Positions 26,100 through 33,928 of a DNA stretch of 64,000 bases are shown one piece after another. Both the position numbers and the translations under genes were made by a program. How positions within the stretch are numbered: the stretch's first letter is position 1; the number at the start of each line of letters is the position of its first letter. Location: the NCBI RefSeq assembly GCF_002709775.1, contig NZ_PAQR01000007.1, positions 17,986 through 81,985 of the forward strand. The letters are read 5' to 3'. Below the pieces are notes generated by a model. That model saw only the letters and a program-made list of their open reading frames with translations, did not search any database and was not told the origin of the DNA. This DNA is from Thalassospira sp. (GTDB lineage Bacteria > Pseudomonadota > Alphaproteobacteria > Rhodospirillales > Thalassospiraceae).

Positions 26100-27434
26100 G
26101 TGCCGACGCGCAAGCCATCATGGCGGATCGCGTTCGCAATCGCAATGACTGCCGGTCTTGCTGCATGTAGTGCTAATGAAACAGAAAATATTGGTCAAAT
26201 AGGGGCAGTCTCTGGCTACTTCGGTGGCGTGGTCGCCGACGAGCCGCGCGCGGTGCGTAATGCGCGCGATGTTCTTTCGGCTGGCGGCACGGCGGCGGAT
26301 GCGGCTGTTGCACTTTATGCCACGATGACCGTGACCAAGCCGTCTGTTGCCGGCATCGGTGGCGGCGGGGTTTGTGTCGTGCATGACCGCGAAAGCAAAA
26401 AGGTCGAAGTCCTTGATTTCTGGCCACGCCCGGGTACGCGCACCGGCTCTGACCAAACTGCAACCACCGTCCCGACCGTGCCGCGCGGCCTTTATGCGCT
26501 GAGTGCCCGTTATGGTCGTTTGCAGTGGGGCTCGCTGATCAGTGCGGCTGAACAATATGCCCGCCTGGGTGTGCCGGTCTCGCGATCGCTGGTCAATGAT
26601 ATCGAAGCCAACCGTGCCCGGATCGAAGCCAGCCCGGCACTGCGCGCAACCTTCATGCCTGATGGCAAGATGCTGGAAGTCGGTGATCGTATTCGCGCGG
26701 TCAACCTTGCTGCCCTTCTGACCTCGCTTCGTGTCAAGGGACCGGGCGAGTTTTATAACGGTGCGCTCGGCGCCGATATTGCCAATGCCGTGACGGCAGC
26801 GGGTGGTACGCTGACCGCCGAAGATATGCGCACCTATCGCCCGCAATGGAAAACCGCGACCGAGGTCAAGGTTGGCAACGAAACGCTTTACCTTGCCTAT
26901 CCGCCGCGCGCCAATTCCGGTGCCTCGGTGATCAGCGAGGGCGGTGAGCTTGCCGATATCCTCAACCGTTATCTGGCTGATATCGCATCGGGGACCGAGG
27001 CCGCACAGGCAAATGCTGGACGCAGTGGTTTTGTCGTGGTCGATCGTGCGGCCAATGCAGTTGCCTGTGTCACGACCATGAACACACCGTTTGGTGCGGG
27101 GCTTGGCGCGGATGCCTTTGGCCTTAACCTTGCCGCTGGCGACGCTGCGATGGTCTCGACCCCGCTGATGGGCCCAGCCCTGATGGTGAACCCGTTTGTC
27201 TGGGAATACTATTACGGCATTGCCGGAACAGGCACGCCAGCCGGCGCAACCAAACAGATTGCCACCATGGCCGAAGACCTGATTGGCAGTGGTGCTGCAT
27301 CCGGTGTGGCGCTTAATTCCGATGGGGCCTCTTCGGTGAATGTCATCAAGTGCCTTGAAGGTACGCCACCTCATCCGGAAAGCTGCCAGTTCCTTGCCGA
27401 TCCGGCGGGCGGTGGCATGGCTGGAACCCGCTAA
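26100..27434 (+). CDS. Degenerate gamma-glutamyltransferase-like lipoprotein
   Basis: About 444 residues from GTG 26100, starting with a signal peptide and lipobox (GLAAC). ATGs at 26046 and 26061 are also in frame but would overlap or abut the divergent protease start. The body follows the gamma-glutamyltransferase large subunit (GYFGGVVADEP, DVLSAGGTAADAAVALYATMTVTKPSVAGIGGGG). In the small subunit, where active enzymes have the self-cleaving TTHYSVVD, this protein has RSGFVVVD, so the catalytic N-terminal Thr is missing; the NNQMDDF and SSM substrate blocks are also lost. It is shorter than the usual 550-580. Probably catalytically dead or altered, retained as an envelope lipoprotein. Confidence 0.8.
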   Translation: MPTRKPSWRIAFAIAMTAGLAACSANETENIGQIGAVSGYFGGVVADEPRAVRNARDVLSAGGTAADAAVALYATMTVTKPSVAGIGGGGVCVVHDRESKKVEVLDFWPRPGTRTGSDQTATTVPTVPRGLYALSARYGRLQWGSLISAAEQYARLGVPVSRSLVNDIEANRARIEASPALRATFMPDGKMLEVGDRIRAVNLAALLTSLRVKGPGEFYNGALGADIANAVTAAGGTLTAEDMRTYRPQWKTATEVKVGNETLYLAYPPRANSGASVISEGGELADILNRYLADIASGTEAAQANAGRSGFVVVDRAANAVACVTTMNTPFGAGLGADAFGLNLAAGDAAMVSTPLMGPALMVNPFVWEYYYGIAGTGTPAGATKQIATMAEDLIGSGAASGVALNSDGASSVNVIKCLEGTPPHPESCQFLADPAGGGMAGTR

Positions 27435-27447
27435 TCAAAGACTAACC

Positions 27448-27475
27448 AACAGGGCAGGGAACAACCTGCCCTGTT
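27448..27475 (+). terminator. Stem-loop after the GGT-like gene
   Basis: Perfect 11-bp arms (27448-27458 and 27465-27475) with a 6-nt loop and only a weak T-rich tail (TGTTCTT). It may be a moderate terminator; the aminotransferase ATG is 30 bases on. Confidence 0.65.
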
Positions 27476-27504
27476 GTTCTTGAACCCATGTCAGGACCCC
27501 ACTA

Positions 27505-28656
27505 ATGGCATTGAAACAATCCCTTCGCGGCGCAATTTCCCCCTTTATCGTGATGGATGTCATGCGCGCGGCCAATGCGCGCGAAAAGGAAGGCAAGGCT
27601 GTCTATCACCTCGAAGTCGGCCAGCCCGGAACCCCCGCACCGCGCAAGGTGCGCGAAGCCGCCGCCAAGGCGCTTGAGTCTGATCTGATCGGCTATACCA
27701 ACGCCATGGGGATTGATCCGCTGCGCGAAGCCATTGCCGGGCACTATAAAACCAAGTTTGGCGTTTCGGTCGATCCAGCACGCGTCTGTGTTGCCAGCGG
27801 GTCGTCCTCGATCTTTGTGCTGGCGTTTCTGGCCGCCTTCGATGCGGGTGACCGGGTTGCGATGGCAGCCCCAGGTTACCCGGCCTATCATAACATCCTG
27901 AGCGCGCTTGGCATTGATACGGTCAACCTGCCAGCCGGGCCGGAAACCCATTATCAACCGACCGTTCAGATGCTGCGTGATCTCGATGAACCGGTCGATG
28001 GCTTGATAGTTGCCAGCCCGTCCAACCCGGCGGGCAGCATGATTGATGTCGAAACCTACCGCGAACTGGCGACCTATTGCCGCGAAAACGGCATTCGCCT
28101 GATCAGTGACGAGATCTATCAGGGTATTTCATTTGGCGATGTCGCTGAATGCACTGCCCTTGAATTCGGTGATGAGGCGATCATCATCAACAGCTTCTCG
28201 AAATACTTTTCCATGACCGGCTGGCGTCTGGGTTGGGCGATTGTGCCGCCCGATCTGATGCGTGCGGTCGAATGCCTGCAGCAGAACCTGTTTATCTCGG
28301 CCCCGGCATTGTCACAGCTGGCCGCAGTGGCCGCATTTGATTGCGAGGACGAACTGCAGGCCAATATCGCGGCCTATGCGCGCAATCGTGAAATCCTGCT
28401 TGATGGTTTGCCCAAGGCCGGTTTCACCAAATTCGCCCCGGCCGATGGCGCGTTTTACCTGTATGCCGATGTCCGCGAACTGACCAGTGACAGCGAAGCC
28501 TTCTGCAAGCAGATGCTCGAAGAAACCAGTGTCGCGACGACGCCCGGCACCGATTTCGACCGCCTGCGCGGCAAGGGCTATGTCCGCTTCTCGTTTGCGC
28601 ATAGCGAAGAAACCATGATCGGCGCGGTCAAGGCGCTTCAGAACTGGAAGCGCTGA
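27505..28656 (+). CDS. Class I/II pyridoxal-phosphate aminotransferase
   Basis: A 383-residue fold-type I aminotransferase (aspartate aminotransferase-like). The PLP lysine is in SFSKYFSMTGWRLGW (about residue 234), with SPSNPAG and SDEIYQGI upstream and the C-terminal GKGYVRFSFA substrate-carboxylate arginine. Members act on Asp, aromatic amino acids or Ala; the exact substrate is not clear. It lies downstream of the GGT-like gene but with a hairpin between. A terminator follows. Confidence 0.92.
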   Translation: MALKQSLRGAISPFIVMDVMRAANAREKEGKAVYHLEVGQPGTPAPRKVREAAAKALESDLIGYTNAMGIDPLREAIAGHYKTKFGVSVDPARVCVASGSSSIFVLAFLAAFDAGDRVAMAAPGYPAYHNILSALGIDTVNLPAGPETHYQPTVQMLRDLDEPVDGLIVASPSNPAGSMIDVETYRELATYCRENGIRLISDEIYQGISFGDVAECTALEFGDEAIIINSFSKYFSMTGWRLGWAIVPPDLMRAVECLQQNLFISAPALSQLAAVAAFDCEDELQANIAAYARNREILLDGLPKAGFTKFAPADGAFYLYADVRELTSDSEAFCKQMLEETSVATTPGTDFDRLRGKGYVRFSFAHSEETMIGAVKALQNWKR

Positions 28657-28677
28657 CCTTTTAAACGATACCCAATG

Positions 28678-28709
28678 AAAAAGGGCTGCCCAATGGGCAG
28701 CCCTTTTTT
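28678..28709. terminator. Bidirectional intrinsic terminator
   Basis: 14-bp arms (28678-28691 and 28695-28708) around AAT with long A and T runs; shared by the aminotransferase and the convergent rne gene. Confidence 0.95.
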
Positions 28710-28730
28710 CTTTTGTTCTGTTAGCCGGTC

Positions 28731-31724
28731 TTAACGACCAAGGCTCCACCAGCCACGTTTTTTCGGCTTTGGCTTTTCATCCTTTGCCGGTTCGGCTGCA
28801 GGGGCCGCTTCCGGTGCCGGGGCAGGAGCCGGTTCTGCAGCTTTCGGCTCGGCAGGTTTTTCTGCCGGGGCTTCTGCCTTCGGAGCTTCCTTTTTCGGCG
28901 CCGGGGTGCTGACTTCTGCCGGGGCAGCGGCCGGGGCGCTTGCTGCTTCCGGTTTTGCTTCGCTCGGGGCTTCCGACTGTGCTTCCGGGGCCGGGCCAGA
29001 CTGGATCGGGATGTTCTTCACATCGCGTTCGTTGCCCTCGTCATTGCGATCCGAACGGGTGTTGCGGTCACGACGATTGCGACGGTTATCATTGCGATCA
29101 CGGCGCGGACGGGCCGGGGCCGGGGCAGTGGTGCTGCGCGAGCGTCCGGTACGAACACCTTCCTGATCGAAGCTGTCTGCATCCTGACCTTCGCTCTCGG
29201 CGTCGATCACGGTGTCTTCGGCGGCACCGTCCGGTGCTTCGTGATCACGGTTGCGGCGGGCTGCTGTCAGGGCCGGATCATCAGCGGGCGAACGGGTACG
29301 GTTGCCATCAAAGTCCTGACGGCGCGAACGACGGCGACCACCACGTTTGCCACGACGGCGGCGCTTGCGGTTGCTGTCATCATCATCATCGTCGTCATTA
29401 TTGTTACGATCATTGTTGTCAGACGCATCATCACTGTCGCCCGATGCATCCTGCTGCTGATCGTTATTGCGATCATCGCGGTCATCGTTGCGGCCACGGC
29501 GGCGACGGCGACGACGACGGCGTTTGCCGCCCTGATCATCATCTTCGTTGCGTTCGATGTCATCTTCTTCGTCATCCGTATCAACCGGATTTTCAATCGC
29601 GGTCAGAGAAACGCTGTCGGTATTGAGAACGGCCGAGGTTTCTTCGACTTCGTCACCCTTTTTTGCGCGGGTGCGCTCAATGCGGTGGTCCGGCGAAATC
29701 AGGCTGTCATCACCAAAGATCATGACGCTGAAGCCATAACGGCTTTCGATTTCGCCAAGCGAATCACGTTTGCGGTTCAGGATGTAAAGCGCGACTTCAC
29801 TGGCAACATGGACGGTCAGCGCGCCGGAACGGCGACGCATGCCTTCTTCCTCGATCACGCGCAGCAGATGAAGGGCCGCACTTTCGATCGAACGGACAAG
29901 GCCGACACCACGGCAGTGGGTGCAAACTTCAAACGCGCTTTCGACCAGCGACGGACGCAGGCGCTGACGCGACATTTCAAGCAGGCCAAACGGGCTGATG
30001 CGACCGATCTGCAAACGGGCACGGTCGTTGCGCATTGCTTCTTTCAGCTTGCGCTCGACGGATGCCTGATTGCGGTGGTCTTCCATGTCGATGAAGTCGA
30101 CAACGATCAGACCGGCAAGGTCACGCAGACGCAGCTGGCGTGCCAGTTCTTCGGCTGCTTCAAGGTTGGTCTTGTAAGCGGTTTCTTCGATGTTGCGTTC
30201 GCGGGTCGAGCGGCCGGAGTTAACGTCAACCGCGACCAGTGCTTCGGTCGGGTTAATAACAAGATAACCTCCGGATTTAAGCTGTACGACCGGGTTGAGC
30301 ATCGCATCAAGCTGGCTTTCCACCTGGAAACGGTGGAACAGAGGCACGCCCTGATCCTTGTAGGGCTGCACACGCTTGGCATGCGAAGGCATCAGCATCT
30401 TCATGAAGTCTTTGGCAACGCGGTAACCTTCGTCACCTTCGACCAGCACTTCATCGACATCGCGTGCATAAAGGTCACGGATGGAACGCTTGATCAGATC
30501 GGCTTCTTCGTAAATCAGGCAAGGTGCCTGGCTCTGAAGGGTGGTTTCGCGGATACGGTCCCACAGACGCATCAGATAATCGAAGTCGCGTTTGATTTCG
30601 GCTTTGGTCCGTTCGGCACCGGCGGTACGAACGATGACCGCCATGCCATCGGGAATCTCAAGCTCTGCCAGAATGGATTTCAGACGCTTGCGGTCCTTGG
30701 CGTTGGTGATCTTGCGCGAAATGCCACCACCACGCGGGGTGTTTGGCATAAGCACACAATAACGACCGGCCAGCGACAGGAAGGTCGAAAGAGCAGCACC
30801 CTTGTTGCCGCGTTCTTCCTTGACGACCTGAACCAGAATGATCTGGCGGCGTTTGATGACTTCCTGGATCTTGTAGCGTTTCTGAAGCTGACGGCTGTGC
30901 GATTCGACGAACTCGTCGCTGTCATCACCGCCAAGGTCTTCGATATCTTCTTCAACATCGGCGGTCGCATCAAGTGCGGTCACTTCGTTGGCATCGTCGC
31001 CTTCGGCATCGACATCAACGTCAAGTTCGGCGATTTCTGCCGACATCGCAGCGTTACCGCCGGTCGGGGTGTCATCCCCGTTTGATCCGTTATCGTCGCT
31101 GCCTTCGGAAGAGGTGCTTGCATCTGCGTCCGAACCGGCTGCTTCGACATCGTCGCTTTTCTTGCGACGGTTGCGCGGACGGCGGCGGCGCGGCTTGGCT
31201 TCTTCTTCCTCGCCAGAACCGGCATTGTCGGTTGCTGCGTCAGAAGGTGCATCTGACTGGGCAGGGGCCTCGGTCGTGGCATCAACATCCTTGGCTTCTG
31301 CATCAGACGTATCGGATGCTTCGTCCTTGTCCTTGGCGCGCGGTTTGCGGCGCGAACGGGAGCGTGACGGTTTCTTTTCTTTTTTCGGGCTGTCTTCGCC
31401 ATCGCCGATATTGTCTTCGACGATCTCGGCGTCCTTGACCTGTGCGTTGCTCTGCGCAATCGCCTCGCGGTCTGCAACCGGAATTTGGTAATAGTCGGAA
31501 TGGATTTCGCTAAAGGCAAGGAACCCGTGACGGTTTCCGCCGTAGTCAACAAAGGCCGCCTGAAGTGACGGTTCTACACGCGTGACTTTCGCGAGATAGA
31601 TATTACCCTTGATCTGTTTTTTCGTCGAAGTTTCGACGTCGTATTCTTCTAGGCGATTTCCGTTAATAACAACGACGCGGCTTTCTTCCGCGTGCGTTGC
31701 ATCAATAAGCATGCGTTTGACCAT
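28731..31724 (-). CDS. rne: Ribonuclease E
   Basis: A 997-residue endoribonuclease, core of the RNA degradosome. The S1 domain is split: it starts about residue 38 (GNIYLAKVTRVEPSLQAAFVDYG), is interrupted by a low-complexity acidic/basic insert (about 95-275) and resumes at QKRYKIQEVIKRRQ. The catalytic Asp residues lie in VDVNSG (about 497) and VDFIDM (about 543), and the zinc link is CTHCRG (about 600). The rest is a disordered Asp/Asn/Arg-rich then Ala/Pro/Glu-rich scaffold ending KKRGWWSLGR. That GWW tip resembles the short motif that binds PNPase in Caulobacter RNase E. The split S1 is usual in alphaproteobacteria. A 650-base gap upstream suggests a long leader for autoregulation. Confidence 0.97.
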   Translation of the reverse strand: MVKRMLIDATHAEESRVVVINGNRLEEYDVETSTKKQIKGNIYLAKVTRVEPSLQAAFVDYGGNRHGFLAFSEIHSDYYQIPVADREAIAQSNAQVKDAEIVEDNIGDGEDSPKKEKKPSRSRSRRKPRAKDKDEASDTSDAEAKDVDATTEAPAQSDAPSDAATDNAGSGEEEEAKPRRRRPRNRRKKSDDVEAAGSDADASTSSEGSDDNGSNGDDTPTGGNAAMSAEIAELDVDVDAEGDDANEVTALDATADVEEDIEDLGGDDSDEFVESHSRQLQKRYKIQEVIKRRQIILVQVVKEERGNKGAALSTFLSLAGRYCVLMPNTPRGGGISRKITNAKDRKRLKSILAELEIPDGMAVIVRTAGAERTKAEIKRDFDYLMRLWDRIRETTLQSQAPCLIYEEADLIKRSIRDLYARDVDEVLVEGDEGYRVAKDFMKMLMPSHAKRVQPYKDQGVPLFHRFQVESQLDAMLNPVVQLKSGGYLVINPTEALVAVDVNSGRSTRERNIEETAYKTNLEAAEELARQLRLRDLAGLIVVDFIDMEDHRNQASVERKLKEAMRNDRARLQIGRISPFGLLEMSRQRLRPSLVESAFEVCTHCRGVGLVRSIESAALHLLRVIEEEGMRRRSGALTVHVASEVALYILNRKRDSLGEIESRYGFSVMIFGDDSLISPDHRIERTRAKKGDEVEETSAVLNTDSVSLTAIENPVDTDDEEDDIERNEDDDQGGKRRRRRRRRRGRNDDRDDRNNDQQQDASGDSDDASDNNDRNNNDDDDDDDSNRKRRRRGKRGGRRRSRRQDFDGNRTRSPADDPALTAARRNRDHEAPDGAAEDTVIDAESEGQDADSFDQEGVRTGRSRSTTAPAPARPRRDRNDNRRNRRDRNTRSDRNDEGNERDVKNIPIQSGPAPEAQSEAPSEAKPEAASAPAAAPAEVSTPAPKKEAPKAEAPAEKPAEPKAAEPAPAPAPEAAPAAEPAKDEKPKPKKRGWWSLGR

Positions 31725-32376
31725 TCGGAACCTGTTCCTGTAGGCCCCGCCAGTTCAATGCTATGGGCGCAATTGCGCTGATATGCAAACAAACCGGCGT
31801 GTCCGGAGGCGCCGCCCATAAAGGTCGCGATATGTCCTGTATGTATCTGGGTCATCGCGTGTCGGCTGCTCTTCCGGTTGGACCTGGTTTTGGTGTTGAA
31901 ACAAAAGAATTAGATTGCGTGTCTTTTCGAGCGCGCCAAGACAGCCTTGTTGAGGAGGGCTCTATCGGGAGCGGGAATTGCCGCGTCACCGAGACACCGA
32001 CCGTAAGAACTGCACTCGTCGCGTCCTCAGCCTGGTGGCATTTTGATTACTTACCACAAGGCTATTAGGAATCTCGGGTGCAACATATCTCTTTTATGCG
32101 TATGCTACAAACAGTTTTGTTGCGCGATGTGACGACTTTCTGACAGTAACGTGTAAAAACACACAGAAATCCGCGCCATTTTCCTTTTGGCGATTTATTC
32201 CCGGCAAATATATGAAAAGACACTGTTTTTACCGTGTCACCATTTGCCTTGGTCATCGCGGAAAGTTGAAATACGCGATCCCCAAGTTCTGGCGTTGGTC
32301 AATTGCCCGTTAACCAACGCATTGCTATAAGCGGTGAACAGATACTCTTGCAGGGTAACAGGCGCTGAAACGACAC
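31725..32376. other. 652-base divergent gap between rne and the amidase gene
   Basis: No convincing gene. Small open frames on both strands lack ribosome sites and recognisable products. On the minus strand it must hold the rne promoter and leader, which in other bacteria is long and is cut by RNase E itself. A short GTGT-4-ACAC hairpin lies near 32152-32163. I cannot place either promoter firmly. Confidence 0.5.
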
Positions 32377-33660
32377 ATGCATTCACAGCACGCGAATTCA
32401 CTTTCCATGACGAAAAACGCATCATCGCGATCGATCCTGGCCAAAATCGGCAGGTCGATGATGGTGTTGTTTGCGCTGGTGTTTGCAGCCCAGATGATCG
32501 CATCAACGGCATCGGCCCAGCCGGCCAAGGTGCTTGGCGCACGTTTGGGGGTTTATCCCGATTATACTCGCTTTGTGATCGACCTTGATCAGGATGTCGA
32601 CTTTACCTATTTCCTGCTGCCCGATCCGTATCGCATCATCATCGATATGCCTGAAATTGACTGGAATGCGCCTCCGGGCAAGGTGACGTCGGGCGGGGGA
32701 CTTATTTCCGGGCTGCGCTATGGTCTGTTTAAACCGGGCACGTTCCGTGTCGTTCTGGATATTGCCCAGCCGTCATTGGTGTCCAAGATTTTCTCACTGC
32801 CGCCCGGTGGCGGAAAACCCAACCGGCTTGTGGTGGATATCAAACCGACACAGCGTGACGCCTTCCTGACCGCATCGCGCCAGAGCATGGAAGCCTATTC
32901 TGCGCGCAGCCGTAACGACACCAGCGCCACCGAACAAAGTGTGGACGTTGCTGTTCAATCCGGACGTGGCGGCGATGAAAAGCCGTTGATTGCCATTGAT
33001 GCCGGCCATGGCGGGGTTGATCCGGGTGCCATCGGGGTGGGCAATGTCTATGAAAAGGACCTGACCCTTGCCGCTGCCCGTCAGCTTGCCGAAACATTGA
33101 CGGCATCGGGGCGCTATCGCGTGCTTCTGACGCGCGATAAGGACGTGTTCCTTAAACTCCGTCAACGTGTCGATATCGCCCGCAAGGCCGGGGCGGATCT
33201 GTTCATTTCCCTGCATGCAGACTCAATTGGCAATCCCAAGCATCGTGGTGCATCTGTCTATACCCTGTCTGAAAACGCATCGGACAAAGAAGCCGCCGCC
33301 CTGGCATCTAAGGAAAACAAGGCCGACGTCATTGCCGGTATTGATCTTTCTGATGAAAACACGCTGGTGCAGAGCATCCTGATTGATCTGGCACAGCGGG
33401 AAACCATGAACCTGTCGGCAACGCTTGCGGCTAACATGGTCACCCAGCTTGCCCAAAGCATCGAACTTCAACGCCGCACCCATCGCTTTGCCGGTTTTGC
33501 AGTTCTAAAGGCACCAGATATCCCCTCGGCCCTGTTTGAAATGGGGTATTTGTCGAACGCGACGGATGCCAAGCTGTTGCAAAGTCCCGCACATCGTAAA
33601 AAGATTGCCGAGGCCGTCATGCGGGCAATTGATATCTATTTCGAGAAGCACAAGTTCTAA
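32377..33660 (+). CDS. N-acetylmuramoyl-L-alanine amidase (AmiC-like)
   Basis: A 427-residue periplasmic amidase that splits septal peptidoglycan. A hydrophobic signal segment ends at STASAQ (about 48), followed by an AMIN localisation domain (GARLGVYPDYTRFVIDLDQ, about 55-160), a linker and the Amidase_3 catalytic domain (about 205-425). Zinc ligands are in DAGHGG, the Glu of YEKDLTL, and the SLHAD histidine, with the catalytic Glu in FEMGYLSN. An in-frame ATG at 32407 is also possible and gives a shorter n-region. It stands divergent from rne and upstream of mrcA, a common alphaproteobacterial order. Confidence 0.94.
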   Translation: MHSQHANSLSMTKNASSRSILAKIGRSMMVLFALVFAAQMIASTASAQPAKVLGARLGVYPDYTRFVIDLDQDVDFTYFLLPDPYRIIIDMPEIDWNAPPGKVTSGGGLISGLRYGLFKPGTFRVVLDIAQPSLVSKIFSLPPGGGKPNRLVVDIKPTQRDAFLTASRQSMEAYSARSRNDTSATEQSVDVAVQSGRGGDEKPLIAIDAGHGGVDPGAIGVGNVYEKDLTLAAARQLAETLTASGRYRVLLTRDKDVFLKLRQRVDIARKAGADLFISLHADSIGNPKHRGASVYTLSENASDKEAAALASKENKADVIAGIDLSDENTLVQSILIDLAQRETMNLSATLAANMVTQLAQSIELQRRTHRFAGFAVLKAPDIPSALFEMGYLSNATDAKLLQSPAHRKKIAEAVMRAIDIYFEKHKF

Positions 33661-33860
33661 AAGCTGGGTTCGCGTTTGCTGCCTTTGGGATCAATCCGGC
33701 CTTTGGGGCGTTGACTGATGGTGGTTGTGCGCGCTGTTTCTGAAATAAAACCTGCCGGGCGTGGCGGCTGTCACAACCTCGTCATTATTTTGCCGCTATA
33801 ATGCGGGCAAATCCGCGTTTTCGGCACAGACGGGCGAAATGTCTGCCGGGACATTGCATT

Positions 33861-33896
33861 TCCGATAAGAGTGCATGAATATGCCCCCTTGTCGGA
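33861..33896 (+). other. Leader stem-loop upstream of mrcA
   Basis: A 9-bp outer stem with one wobble (33861-33869 and 33888-33896) and a GCAT/ATGC inner stem around GAAT. It ends 32 bases before the mrcA start. A 12-codon open frame (33875-33913) overlaps it. It could tune translation; no T-run is present. The rest of the 268-base gap shows no gene. Confidence 0.45.
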
Positions 33897-33928
33897 TCAG
33901 GCCAACAAAATGAAAAAGACCTGCTTAC

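Noticed and set aside
29241..29600. Asp/Asn/Arg codon repeats in rne as a possible tandem repeat element
   Set aside because: They encode the disordered scaffold of RNase E in frame; no mobile or tandem DNA repeat is needed to explain them.
28940..31085. Long open frames antisense to rne, up to 614 codons
   Set aside because: They mirror the GC-rich repetitive rne scaffold codons; the products are His/Thr/Val-rich low complexity and lack a start region.
31763..32068. Open frame of 101 codons between rne and the amidase gene
   Set aside because: No ribosome site, no recognisable protein, and it falls within the expected rne leader and promoter region.
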